Below, in pieces: positions 6,776 to 14,438 of a DNA stretch of 21,528 nucleotides. The position numbers were made by a program, and so were the translations under genes. Numbering within the stretch: position 1 is the first letter of the stretch; every line of letters starts with the position of its first letter. Under the pieces are notes generated by a model. It was not told the origin of the DNA, searched no databases, and saw only the letters and a program-made list of their open reading frames with translations. The DNA lies in assembly GCA_910587895.1 (NCBI GenBank), contig CAJUOE010000305.1, positions 1 through 21,528 on the forward strand, read 5' to 3'. Origin of the DNA: an uncultured Lachnospiraceae bacterium (GTDB lineage: Bacteria; Bacillota; Clostridia; Lachnospirales; Lachnospiraceae).

Positions 6776-6804
6776 ATTGTACAATATTTTTTCTTTCACC
6801 GCAA
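6776..6804 (-). promoter_or_regulatory. Promoter of the PH-domain gene
   Basis: Minus-strand TTGCGG (6799-6804) and TACAAT (6776-6781), 17-base spacer, predicting a short leader of about 20 nt that contains GGCATGAGGAGG. The -10 lies inside the perfect 14-bp palindrome ATATTGTACAATAT (6774-6787). Confidence 0.6.
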
Positions 6805-6816
6805 TTCTTTTTCCTC

Positions 6817-6845
6817 TTGAAATTTGCCCCTTTCTGAGATATGAT
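6817..6845 (+). promoter_or_regulatory. Promoter of pyrBI
   Basis: TTGAAA (6817-6822) and TATGAT (6840-6845) with a 17-base spacer. The predicted start is near 6852, about 23 bases before the pyrB ATG. That leaves room for the ribosome binding site TTAGGAGG only, so there is no PyrR-type attenuator. Confidence 0.75.
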
Positions 6846-6874
6846 AATTAAAATACAGAATTAGGAGGCAAAAT

Positions 6875-7795
6875 ATGCAACATCTAATGAGCCCGCTGGA
6901 TTTGTCCGTGGAAGAATTGGACAAACTGCTTACTCTGGCAAATGATATCGAAAACAATCCTCAGAAATATGCCCATGCGTGTGAGGGGAAAAAGCTTGCA
7001 ACCTGTTTTTATGAACCCAGCACCCGCACGCGCCTGAGTTTTGAGGCCGCCATGCTGAACCTGGGAGGCAGTGTTCTTGGTTTTTCCAGCGCGGACAGCA
7101 GTTCTGCCGCCAAAGGCGAAAGTGTTTCCGATACCATCCGCGTGATATCCTGTTACGCAGATATCTGCGCCATGCGCCACCCCAAGGAAGGCGCGCCGCT
7201 GGTTGCATCCGAGAAGTCGGGAATTCCTGTCATCAATGCAGGCGACGGCGGACATCAGCACCCGACGCAGACCTTAACCGATTTGCTCACCATCCGTTCC
7301 CTCAAGGGACGCCTCGATAATCTCAACATCGGGCTTTGCGGCGATTTAAAGTTCGGCCGCACCGTTCACTCACTCATCCATGCACTCATCCGTTACCCCA
7401 ATATCAGATTTACCTTGATATCCCCGGAGGAACTGCGTGTTCCCAGCTATATCCGCGAGGATGTTCTGCACAAGAACAACATATCGTTCCAGGAAGTGGA
7501 ACGCCTGGAAGACGCCATGGCTGACCTGGACATCCTCTACATGACAAGAGTGCAGAAAGAACGTTTCTTTAATGAGGACGACTATGTACGGATGAAGGAT
7601 TTCTATATCCTGAATAAGAAAAAAATGTCCCTCGCCAGAGAGGACATGATTGTCATGCATCCGCTTCCCAGGGTCAATGAAATCTCTGTAGAGGTTGACG
7701 ACGACCCCAGAGCCGCTTATTTCAGGCAGGTGCAATACGGCGTTTATGTACGGATGGCGCTTATTCTTACATTACTGGAGGTAGAAGTATGTTAA
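6875..7795 (+). CDS. pyrB: Aspartate carbamoyltransferase, catalytic subunit
   Basis: 306-aa cytoplasmic enzyme that joins carbamoyl phosphate and L-aspartate to carbamoyl aspartate, the first committed step of pyrimidine synthesis. Diagnostic motifs are present: the carbamoyl-phosphate loop STRTR (49-53), the mobile loop SSAAKGES with Lys80, HPTQ (129-132), and MHPLPRVNEI near residue 260. The length matches the Escherichia coli chain (about 310 aa). AGGAGG is 7 bases upstream of the ATG. The stop overlaps the start of pyrI, so catalytic and regulatory chains are translationally coupled, as expected for a dodecameric allosteric enzyme. Confidence 0.97.
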   Translation: MQHLMSPLDLSVEELDKLLTLANDIENNPQKYAHACEGKKLATCFYEPSTRTRLSFEAAMLNLGGSVLGFSSADSSSAAKGESVSDTIRVISCYADICAMRHPKEGAPLVASEKSGIPVINAGDGGHQHPTQTLTDLLTIRSLKGRLDNLNIGLCGDLKFGRTVHSLIHALIRYPNIRFTLISPEELRVPSYIREDVLHKNNISFQEVERLEDAMADLDILYMTRVQKERFFNEDDYVRMKDFYILNKKKMSLAREDMIVMHPLPRVNEISVEVDDDPRAAYFRQVQYGVYVRMALILTLLEVEVC

Positions 7796-8259
7796 ATGTA
7801 GGCTTAATCACAGAAGGTTTCGTGCTAGACCATATCCAGGCTGGAAGCAGCCTCTCACTCTACTATGACCTCAAATTAGACGAGCTCGACTGCTGTGTCG
7901 CCATCATCAAAAATGCACGCAGCAATAAGATGGGCAAAAAAGACATTTTGAAAGTGGAATGCGATATTGACAACCTGGATTTGGATGTGCTGGGCTTTAT
8001 CGACCATAATATTACGGTCAATATCATCAAGGGCGAACAGATTGTGGAGAAACGCGAGCTCCATCTCCCCAAAGAAATCAAGAACGTCATGCACTGCAAG
8101 AATCCCCGCTGCATCACTTCCATTGAGCAGGAACTGGATCAGATCTTCCTGCTGACGGATGAGGAAACAGCGACTTATCGCTGCAAATACTGCGAAGAAA
8201 AATTCAAAGGACAGAAAAACCGCCTGCGCAGCCACGCACGCGGCTCCTTTGCAAGATAA
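7789..8259 (+). CDS. pyrI: Aspartate carbamoyltransferase, regulatory subunit
   Basis: 156-aa regulatory chain that binds nucleotides (typically CTP/ATP) and makes the catalytic trimers allosteric. The N-terminal domain (1-95) has the usual pattern, with GFVLDHIQAG and NDVLGF-like LDVLGFIDHNITVNII. The C-terminal zinc domain has all four ligands: C103-x4-C108 and C132-x2-C135. The C-terminus is slightly extended (KNRLRSHARGSFAR). It overlaps pyrB by 7 bases. Most Firmicutes with PyrR control lack pyrI; a pyrBI pair is seen in a subset of Clostridia. Confidence 0.95.
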   Translation: MLNVGLITEGFVLDHIQAGSSLSLYYDLKLDELDCCVAIIKNARSNKMGKKDILKVECDIDNLDLDVLGFIDHNITVNIIKGEQIVEKRELHLPKEIKNVMHCKNPRCITSIEQELDQIFLLTDEETATYRCKYCEEKFKGQKNRLRSHARGSFAR

Positions 8260-8275
8260 ATCCTCTGATTACAAT

Positions 8276-8328
8276 GGGACATTATCTGTATTTACAGCTG
8301 ACAGGCAAATAAATACAGGCAATGTCCC
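8276..8328. terminator. Long hairpin between convergent pyrI and the histidine kinase gene
   Basis: Arms GGGACATT (8276-8283) and AATGTCCC (8321-8328) continue, after a 2x2 internal loop, into CTGTATTTA (8286-8294) and TAAATACAG (8310-8318), 17 bp in total. It sits 17 bases after the pyrI stop and 10 after the kinase stop, so it probably ends transcripts from both sides, although no T-tract follows on either strand. Confidence 0.55.
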
Positions 8329-8337
8329 GATAATTAG

Positions 8338-9771
8338 TCATATAGCTGCCACGCCGGGCAGTGTAAACCAGAATTCCACACCTTCCGGGAGATTCTTGAC
8401 CCCACACGTTCCATTCTGCATTGCAACTACGTTCTGCACAATATACAGTCCAAGTCCCACATTGGAAAATGACTTTGCACTTTTTTCCTTCGTCGTGTAA
8501 AAACCACTCCAGATACGTTCCATATCTTCCTGCGGAATCTGCCTTCCCGTATTGTAGACGCCTACCCGAATCTCGTCTTTTTGTTTCTTTAACGTTACCC
8601 GCAGCCTCCCGCCAAGCTCAATATGCTCCATGGCGTTCATCATATAATTGTTGACCGCCTGCTCGATATATTCCTGGTCGCCATATACAAAGCAGTCCTC
8701 TTCCAGAAATGTTTCCAGGTGCAGGTGTTTCTTTTTCACCAGCCCCTCATATTTCATGACAATATATTCCATGACTTCTTTCATATCCAATGTCTTCTGC
8801 ACTATGCCATCCATATGATGCTCCATGGCAGAGACGTCCAAAAGCCCGCCAACCATGCCTGATATCTTATCCACCTCTTCCCGGATGGACGACAGATAAT
8901 ACGCCTTCTTTTCCCCCTCGGCGTATTCAAGCATCTCCGACTGGCTGGAAATCACGGCAAGCGGCGTCTTCAATTCATGCGATATATTCGCCATGAACTC
9001 CTTGTGCATTTTATCTGCACGCTCCTGATTCATGTTCTGGCGCAGCTGCTGGTTCCTGCTCTCCTCGATTTCCATCTTATTCCGGCGCAGCTTTTCCGCC
9101 ATTATACCGATATTATCCGCAAGCCTTGCCACTTCCTCCTGCTTCTCTTCCGGTTCCACACACGTCTCAAGCCTTCCAGCGGCAATTTTATCCGTAACAT
9201 CCACGAGACGCTCCACTGGCGCGGACAAACTTTTAGCAAACCTCCAGATAACCAGGCTGCCCAAAATAGCCATAATCGTTGCCGCAGCCGCAAAAAAACG
9301 TTCGGAGACGCCTGCCGCTCCCACTTTCTGAATCGTATCCTTAATCACAACATAATAATCTATATTATTCTGGGTAATGATTCCCCGCAGTTTCGTGGTC
9401 TCCTTTAACTTACTGTTCCGCGCCATCACCTCAGGCGTCTTTGAAAACAAATCCTTTTTCATCTCGATATTCTTGTACACGAGATATTTTCTATTATTCC
9501 TGGTCGTGTAAACCGGTTTTAAATCCTCGTTTGCTATAGTAAAACTGAGGTTCTCATCCTCGTACTTGGCAAACAGCGATTTATCATCCTTATTGAGGCG
9601 CGCCAAGTCAAGATCTTCAATATCCATATACGCCTCCCGGATCTGCCGGTCTTTTACCATATCATAATACAGCGGAAAAAATACTTTATAACACAGGGCA
9701 CAACCGCCTGCGATTATAAATACGAGCAGCCAGTATGTCATAAAAATCCGTGTGCTAATTTTTCTTTTCAT
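8338..9771 (-). CDS. Membrane sensor histidine kinase
   Basis: 477-aa sensor of a two-component system. Domains in order: membrane helix (about 10-33), extracytoplasmic sensor of about 125 residues, second helix (about 158-177), HAMP (about 178-232), dimerisation/phosphoacceptor domain with SHELKTPLAVI (phospho-His at His265), and the HATPase domain with N-box NNYMMNAMEH (374-383), G1 box VYNTGRQIP, and G2 box VGLGLYIVQ (438-446). The G1 box has N-T-G instead of the usual D-x-G, a variant I have seen in related clostridial kinases; it may alter nucleotide handling. The start overlaps the response regulator by 17 bases, so the two are co-translated. The signal sensed cannot be read from the sequence. 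Confidence 0.92.
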   Translation of the reverse strand: MKRKISTRIFMTYWLLVFIIAGGCALCYKVFFPLYYDMVKDRQIREAYMDIEDLDLARLNKDDKSLFAKYEDENLSFTIANEDLKPVYTTRNNRKYLVYKNIEMKKDLFSKTPEVMARNSKLKETTKLRGIITQNNIDYYVVIKDTIQKVGAAGVSERFFAAAATIMAILGSLVIWRFAKSLSAPVERLVDVTDKIAAGRLETCVEPEEKQEEVARLADNIGIMAEKLRRNKMEIEESRNQQLRQNMNQERADKMHKEFMANISHELKTPLAVISSQSEMLEYAEGEKKAYYLSSIREEVDKISGMVGGLLDVSAMEHHMDGIVQKTLDMKEVMEYIVMKYEGLVKKKHLHLETFLEEDCFVYGDQEYIEQAVNNYMMNAMEHIELGGRLRVTLKKQKDEIRVGVYNTGRQIPQEDMERIWSGFYTTKEKSAKSFSNVGLGLYIVQNVVAMQNGTCGVKNLPEGVEFWFTLPGVAAI

Positions 9772-10450
9772 TTCCCTCTACCTCAAAACAATAACCTACA
9801 CCATATACGGTTCGTATATAAGATGCGCCGCCCAGCTTCTTTCGAAGCTGTTTCACAATGGTATCAATCGTACGCACATCCCCTACATAATAATCTCCCC
9901 ATATTGTGTCCAGAATATAATCCCGGGTAAGGACAGTTCCCTGATTCCGAATCAGGAGGTGAAGCAATTCAAATTCCTTCGGCGTCGTTTCCACGAACAC
10001 ATCCTTCACATAGATTTTCTTTGCTTTTACCTCTATCTTGACGTCGCCCGCATAGAGAAAATCCTCCCCATGCCCAAAACGTTTCAATACCGCCTCAATA
10101 TGTAATTTTATAATTGATAAAGAATACGGCTTGATAATGTAATCATCCGCACCATAAGAAAAACCTTTTATCTGATCTTCCACTTCTTCCTTTGCCGTCA
10201 ACAAGATTACCGGTACATTGGAGCACAAACGTATTTGTTTTAATACCTCATAGCCATCCGTAAAAGGCAGCATGACATCCAGCAGAACAATGTCTATCTC
10301 CGAACGGTGTGCATGGAATTTCTGAATGCCATCCAAACCGTCCGTAGCCTGTATTACATTATAGTGGTTTATCTCAAGAAAATCTGATAAGGTTTCCAGC
10401 AGCTTGGTTTCATCTTCCACCAACAATACTGTTGCCTTGTCCATAAACAT
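9755..10450 (-). CDS. OmpR/PhoB-family response regulator
   Basis: 231-aa transcription factor controlled by the kinase that overlaps its 3' end. The receiver domain (about 5-120) has the acidic pair E12/D13, the phospho-acceptor Asp58 in LLDVMLPF, Thr85 and Lys107 in IIKPYS. The C-terminal winged-helix domain (about 130-228) has TPKEFELLHLLIRNQG, LDTIWG, VRTIDTIVKQLRKKLG and IRTVYGVGY, all typical. An ATG at 10450 is used, with AGGAG 8 bases upstream; a second ATG at 10444 is equally possible. No transporter or other obvious target gene is adjacent, so the regulon is unknown. An inverted repeat lies 32 bases upstream. Confidence 0.93.
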   Translation of the reverse strand: MFMDKATVLLVEDETKLLETLSDFLEINHYNVIQATDGLDGIQKFHAHRSEIDIVLLDVMLPFTDGYEVLKQIRLCSNVPVILLTAKEEVEDQIKGFSYGADDYIIKPYSLSIIKLHIEAVLKRFGHGEDFLYAGDVKIEVKAKKIYVKDVFVETTPKEFELLHLLIRNQGTVLTRDYILDTIWGDYYVGDVRTIDTIVKQLRKKLGGASYIRTVYGVGYCFEVEGNEKKN

Positions 10451-10774
10451 TCCCTTCTCTCCTGGTAATAATTTATTTTATGAAAAATTCCGGAACAATT
10501 TTTCCTAATATGTATATTTTCCTCAATTCTCCCCAGTATACTATTTTACACACATATTATAATTGATAATTATGATAGAAATTTGAGATTGGAAATTTAT
10601 CCCTGTTTTTCCAGATGTATTTTAGAATTTCCTTTATATAGTAAATGCAAGATTTGCCCGCTTTCATGCAAAAACTGTAAATCATTTCAAAACGGGCATC
10701 AGAAAGAGCAGGATATGCGTTTCAACATACACTGCTCTTAAGACAATCCCTGTTAAATATTGCTAAAATATTGC
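10451..10774. other. AT-rich intergenic stretch with inverted repeat and hairpin
   Basis: No gene is supported. It holds the upstream region of the response regulator, including the perfect inverted repeat GAAAAATT-CCGGAAC-AATTTTTC (10482-10504), which could be an operator, and, near the zinc-ribbon gene, the hairpin at 10704-10739. A possible minus-strand promoter TTGTTC-17-TAAATT overlaps the inverted repeat, but it is a weak match. Confidence 0.4.
10704..10739 (-). terminator. Hairpin after the zinc-ribbon gene
   Basis: Arms AAGAGCAG (10704-10711) and CTGCTCTT (10732-10739), with an inner TATG/CATA pairing after a 2x2 loop. It starts 35 bases after the stop at 10775. The following minus-strand bases, TCTGATG, are not a clean U-tract, so termination is only likely. 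Confidence 0.5.
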
Positions 10775-11170
10775 CTAGCTCTTCCTGATAAACTCTGTCC
10801 TGCATTTCGGACAGGTAATGCAAATCTTTCCTTTTCCCTTCGGCACGCGCACCTTCTGCTTGCAGGAAGGGCATTTATAAAAGTGATAGATTTTACGTTG
10901 CCTGAAATGCTCTTTTTCGCGGTTCCACTTTACTGCCAGCTGGTAGCGCCAGTTCAGGAACTTCTGGTTCTCTGCATACCTTTTTTCAATCTGCCTGGAC
11001 ATCATGCGGTAATACTCGTACACCAACAGAGCCAACGCCAGAATGTAAAAAAAGTCTCGTCTCGTAAATATGGAAATCAGGCACAGCACGACGGAAGTCC
11101 CCAGCAAAAGCTGTCCAAGCTGGTCTGCCCCATACCTCCCCATCATGAATTTCTGCATTTTCTGTCTCAT
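10775..11170 (-). CDS. Small membrane protein with C-terminal zinc ribbon
   Basis: 131-aa protein starting at the ATG at 11170 (MRQKMQKFMMGRYG), which has AGGAG 7 bases before it; the longer frame would run into the RNase P RNA. Two hydrophobic segments (about 21-32 and 38-51, LLLGTSVVLCLISIF and FFYILALALLVYEYY) suggest a hairpin in the membrane. A charged helix follows, then a zinc ribbon with CPSC and CPKC about 20 residues apart near the C-terminus. This layout recurs in Clostridia next to rnpB, but no function is known to me. It may be co-transcribed with rnpB, whose 3' end lies 54 bases upstream. Confidence 0.8.
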   Translation of the reverse strand: MRQKMQKFMMGRYGADQLGQLLLGTSVVLCLISIFTRRDFFYILALALLVYEYYRMMSRQIEKRYAENQKFLNWRYQLAVKWNREKEHFRQRKIYHFYKCPSCKQKVRVPKGKGKICITCPKCRTEFIRKS

Positions 11171-11224
11171 ACAATCACTCCTGTCAACAATACAGACAAT
11201 TCCCCCTTCATCCTTCCTAACTAT

Positions 11225-11570
11225 GATAAGCAGGGCTGTAAGCCGGGTTATGTCGTGGATAATCATCTATCTAGCCTGACTGTTGCCAGCCAGATCCTGC
11301 AACCTACCTGAAGCTGGCGGGCCGCGTCAACGCTTCTGTTCGGTCTTGCTTCGGATGGGGTTTACATGTGCCCTGCCTGTTACCAGACAGGCGGTAGTCT
11401 CTTACACTGCCCTTCCACCCTTACTACACATGGTAGCGGTACATTTCTGTTGCACTGTCCTTGGAGTCGCCTCCACCGGCCGTTAACCGGCATCCTGCCC
11501 TGTGAAGCCCGGACTTTCCTCACCTGCGGTCTTTCGACGCCTGCAGCTGCGATTATCCGCCCTGCTTATC
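11225..11570 (-). ncRNA. rnpB: RNase P RNA, class A
   Basis: Catalytic RNA that removes 5' leaders from pre-tRNAs. The P1 helix is perfect over 12 bp: the 5' end GATAAGCAGGGC (11559-11570) pairs with GCCCTGCTTATC at the 3' end (11225-11236). Conserved cores are visible: GAGGAAAGTCCGGGC near the 5' end, CAGTGCAACAGAAA, GTAAGAGACTACCGC, AAACCCCATCC-GAAGCAAGACC, and AGATAGATGATTATCCACGACATAACCCGGCTTA split across the 3' portion. The layout fits the ancestral type A and not the Bacillus type B. Its promoter is at 11576-11604, only about 40 bases from the AraC stop. The ends are set by the P1 helix. Confidence 0.96.
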
Positions 11571-11575
11571 TCCCT

Positions 11576-11604
11576 ATCTTAGCACAAGCCGCCTGTGAAT
11601 ACAA
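11576..11604 (-). promoter_or_regulatory. Promoter of rnpB
   Basis: Minus-strand TTGTAT (11599-11604) and TAAGAT (11576-11581) with a 17-base spacer, placing the start at the first bases of the P1 helix. Confidence 0.75.
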
Positions 11605-11645
11605 GCCTGACTCTGATTTTCACCTTATCCTTGTATTTCCTGCCC

Positions 11646-12566
11646 TTACCTCCATCCCTGCAGCACTTTTGTGGAATCCCCCACATATCCCCTGCGGGCA
11701 TTGGAATTCAGCCTCCACTGTTTGGGGGATTTCCCCACAATCTTCTTAAAATTGCGCTCAAATGTGGAAACAGAGGAATAACCAACCTTCCACGCAAGCT
11801 CATTCACCGGATAATCCTTCTTGAGGAGATAATCACATGCTTTCTGGATGCGCACCGTATTGATATATTCCAGGGGTGAAATTTTCATGCAGTTGCGGAA
11901 TAACTTGCGAAAATAAGGCTCGCTGATGCTGCAGCATTCCGCCAACGCCTGAATCTTGATTTCTTCCTGGTAATGCATCTCTATATATACCAGGGCGGGA
12001 CGGATTTTCTCAATATGCAGCGATTCCTTTTCATCAACTCTGGATATAAACTGATTCAGACGCACCAGTTCCTGAATCAGCACGTAGATATAACCGTTTA
12101 CCGCCTCCTGATTAAACGCTTTCTGTTCCCGGTTCTCCTCCAAAATCGCACGCACCACTCCGGAAAGCCCGGGATAATCCTTCGATTCTATCAGAATCGG
12201 GAACTGGGTAATCTGCTCGAGGATTTTTGCCCCCTGATATTCCTGCCCCTGATAACAACGCTCTATAAATCCCGCAAAGTCAAGATATAAAAATTCCCAA
12301 CTGCAGATTCCACCCTCCCTGCTATGTATGCCATGTGGAAAATTACTGGGAATCAGGGAAATCGTACCATCTTTATACGGCTCAGACGTTTCTCCCAGAA
12401 ATACCACGCCCTCGCCAAAATAGCAGTAGCTGATTTCAAAAAAATTATGAAAATGCTGTTCTCCGGTTCGATAATTGGTAATCCATTTATCGCCAAGAAG
12501 GGCCAGATCGTATCTGCCCATAGGCATCTCATAATAACGAAATTCTTCTATTTTTCTGCCCTCCAT
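11646..12566 (-). CDS. AraC-family transcriptional regulator
   Basis: 306-aa regulator. The N-terminal part (about 15-130) looks like a cupin effector domain: GEQHFHNFFEISYCYFGEG (His-rich first motif), then GTISLIPSNFPHGIHS. The C-terminal part (about 195-290) is a double helix-turn-helix: IKIQALAECCSISEPYFRKL, SPLEYINTVRIQKACDYL, then VNELAWKVGYSSVSTFERNF and GKSPKQWR, the classic AraC/XylS signature. Such proteins often sense a sugar or host metabolite and switch nearby genes, but no transport or sugar gene is adjacent here. The ribosome binding site AGGAGGG, 7 bases before the ATG, lies within a direct repeat (12571-12585). Confidence 0.92.
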   Translation of the reverse strand: MEGRKIEEFRYYEMPMGRYDLALLGDKWITNYRTGEQHFHNFFEISYCYFGEGVVFLGETSEPYKDGTISLIPSNFPHGIHSREGGICSWEFLYLDFAGFIERCYQGQEYQGAKILEQITQFPILIESKDYPGLSGVVRAILEENREQKAFNQEAVNGYIYVLIQELVRLNQFISRVDEKESLHIEKIRPALVYIEMHYQEEIKIQALAECCSISEPYFRKLFRNCMKISPLEYINTVRIQKACDYLLKKDYPVNELAWKVGYSSVSTFERNFKKIVGKSPKQWRLNSNARRGYVGDSTKVLQGWR

Positions 12567-12570
12567 AGGC

Positions 12571-12699
12571 GGTCCCTCCTCATGCTAGTTTACTTTATTG
12601 GCTGTTCCACAAGACCTCAGGACTCTCCCCAATGTAATTCATTGGCTCCGACAAAAGGCATCAGGGCTCCTCCCAGCTGCGCTGGGTCCCTCCTCATGC
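12571..12699 (-). repeat. Intergenic repeat unit bounded by 15-bp direct repeats
   Basis: The 15-mer GCATGAGGAGGGACC (minus strand) occurs at 12571-12585 and 12685-12699, 114 bases apart, bracketing 99 bases that contain two inverted repeats: CCCAGC/GCTGGG and CCAATG/CATTGG (12629-12645). A 16-base overlapping match, ATATGGCATGAGGAGG, is also found in the PH-gene leader at 6762-6777. It may be a dispersed intergenic element or a duplication of a leader. Confidence 0.6.
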
Positions 12700-12700
12700 C
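12653..12700 (-). terminator. Probable terminator of the uridine kinase-like gene
   Basis: Minus-strand GGCAT (12696-12700) pairs with ATGCC (12657-12661) followed by TTTTG; inside, AGGG/CCCT and the CCCAGC/GCTGGG hairpin stack with a 3-nt loop. It begins 19 bases after the stop. It lies within the repeat unit, so the element may carry its own terminator. Confidence 0.5.
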
Positions 12701-12718
12701 ATATGGTCCCCCCTCAGG

Positions 12719-14383
12719 TCAAACGTTGAAACAACTTCCTCCAATGAATTCCCGCAAAATGGAATTCCTGCCGATATCATCGCTCGGCACCGGAAGAAAA
12801 TAATCCAAAAATTTGAGCAGGCGCTTGGCCTCCACATATTCCGGACTGCTCTTGTCAATCTGAAACAGCAGCGGCTCCGCATACTGTTTGAGCACGGCAA
12901 GCTCATAAATCAACGCCGAATTGAACATGATATCGGCTTCTTCCTGGAATGGGAAAATATACTGTTCCTCGCCCTTGCGCACAGAACCCCACATGGCAAT
13001 CGTATCCTTCGCCGAGAGATTCCTGGTGCGGGCGTCACGTACCATGCGCCGTATCATTCTGCCATCGGTAGTCGGCAGGCTGTTGTGCTCGTCAATATTT
13101 AACTGCGTCAGGGCGCTGATATAAATCTTCAGCTTGCTCGATTTGGGAAGGGAATAGGATAATTTGTCATTTAACCCGTGAATTCCTTCCAAAACCAGGA
13201 TATCATTCTTCCCCAACTGTTTATACCGTCCCTTGTACTCACGTTTGCCGGTGCGGAAATTATAGTACGGAAGCTCTACGCGCTCACCTGCCAGCAAGGC
13301 GGACATATCACGGTTGAACAGCTCAATATCCAGCGCCTCCAGACATTCAAAATTATAGGTTCCGTCCGGATGCTTGGGCGTATCCACGCGGTCAACATAG
13401 TAATCGTCAAGTGCAATCGGATGCGGTTTTAAGCCCTGCGCCATCATCTGAATGGAAAGGCGGTGCGAAAACGTGGTCTTTCCGGAAGAAGACGGCCCTG
13501 CAATCATCACAAATTTCTTATCCGGCATAGCGGCAATCTCTTCTGCCATTCTGCCGATTTTGCGCTCCATCAGCGCCTCCGATACAAGAATCACATCCCG
13601 GATGCGCCCCTGGGCAATCGCATCATTTAACGCGCCAATCGTTCCGATGTCAAGCTTTTCCCCCCACTCTGCCGACTCGCGCAGCACATGGAACAACTTG
13701 TGGGACGGCATGAACTTTGACGGCGTTTTCGTATCCTTATCCGGAAACAGCAGCACAAATCCGCCCGCATACAATTCCAGCTCAAAATATTTGAGATACC
13801 CGGTATCCGGCACCATATAGCCGTAAAAATAATCCTCATACCTGCCAATGCTGTAAATATTTACCTTGGAACTGCGCCGGTATGCAAACAGACGCTCCTT
13901 ATCGCGCATTCCCAGCTCCCGGAACAAAGCAACCGCCTCATCCGTAGAGATGCTTTTTTTCTGAATCGGAATCTCCTCCGCTGCCAGCCTTTCCATCTCT
14001 TTCTTTAAGCGGGCAATATAAGCCTCATCCGGCGCCACTCCCGTCAATTCACAGTAATATCCCTGGCTGATGGAGTGTTCCACGCGCACGGATACAGATA
14101 TGTTGTCTTCCTCGGAAAGATTGTGAATCGCGCGCTGCATCATGAATGTAACGCTGCGCCGGTACGCCTTCCTTCCCGCCCGATCCCTGGTCGTCACAAA
14201 TGTCAGCTCCCCATCTGCCTTCAACGTCTTATGTAACTCCTTCAACCGGTTATTGAACATCACCAGCACAATATCATCTTCATACTGCGGCTGGTATTCC
14301 CTGGCAAGCTCCATAAAGGATGTGCCTGCCGGATACTGTTTTTCCTCCCCATTGACCCTGATTTGATACGTCGATTTTTTCAT
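12719..14383 (-). CDS. TGS-domain uridine kinase-like (phosphoribulokinase family) protein
   Basis: 554-aa cytoplasmic protein. Residues 1-70 form a TGS domain (ubiquitin-like, as in threonyl-tRNA synthetase), about 75-200 resemble the second additional domain of that synthetase (the region with MMQRAIHNL and GYYCELTG), and 285-500 are a P-loop kinase of the uridine kinase/phosphoribulokinase family: MIAGPSSSGKTTF (Walker A at 296-303), ALDDYYVDR (about 324-332), YNFECLEALD, VLEGIHGLND. This three-part protein is common in Clostridia and is usually annotated nucleoside kinase; the natural substrate is uncertain. The start has GGAGGAG 4-5 bases upstream. It lies 55 bases after the nif3-like gene and closes the cluster. 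Confidence 0.9.
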   Translation of the reverse strand: MKKSTYQIRVNGEEKQYPAGTSFMELAREYQPQYEDDIVLVMFNNRLKELHKTLKADGELTFVTTRDRAGRKAYRRSVTFMMQRAIHNLSEEDNISVSVRVEHSISQGYYCELTGVAPDEAYIARLKKEMERLAAEEIPIQKKSISTDEAVALFRELGMRDKERLFAYRRSSKVNIYSIGRYEDYFYGYMVPDTGYLKYFELELYAGGFVLLFPDKDTKTPSKFMPSHKLFHVLRESAEWGEKLDIGTIGALNDAIAQGRIRDVILVSEALMERKIGRMAEEIAAMPDKKFVMIAGPSSSGKTTFSHRLSIQMMAQGLKPHPIALDDYYVDRVDTPKHPDGTYNFECLEALDIELFNRDMSALLAGERVELPYYNFRTGKREYKGRYKQLGKNDILVLEGIHGLNDKLSYSLPKSSKLKIYISALTQLNIDEHNSLPTTDGRMIRRMVRDARTRNLSAKDTIAMWGSVRKGEEQYIFPFQEEADIMFNSALIYELAVLKQYAEPLLFQIDKSSPEYVEAKRLLKFLDYFLPVPSDDIGRNSILREFIGGSCFNV

Positions 14384-14438
14384 CGTCTCCTCCGCTTTAC
14401 AGTATTATTTTCGATAATTAAAAACCCCATGGAAATCC

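Noticed and set aside
11171..11266. N-terminal extension of the zinc-ribbon protein
   Set aside because: The added part would be translated from the 3' end of the RNase P RNA; a proper ribosome binding site precedes the ATG at 11170.
11366..11749. Plus-strand frames across 11283-11749
   Set aside because: They are antisense to rnpB and to the AraC gene; the RNA's conserved core and P1 helix explain the sequence.
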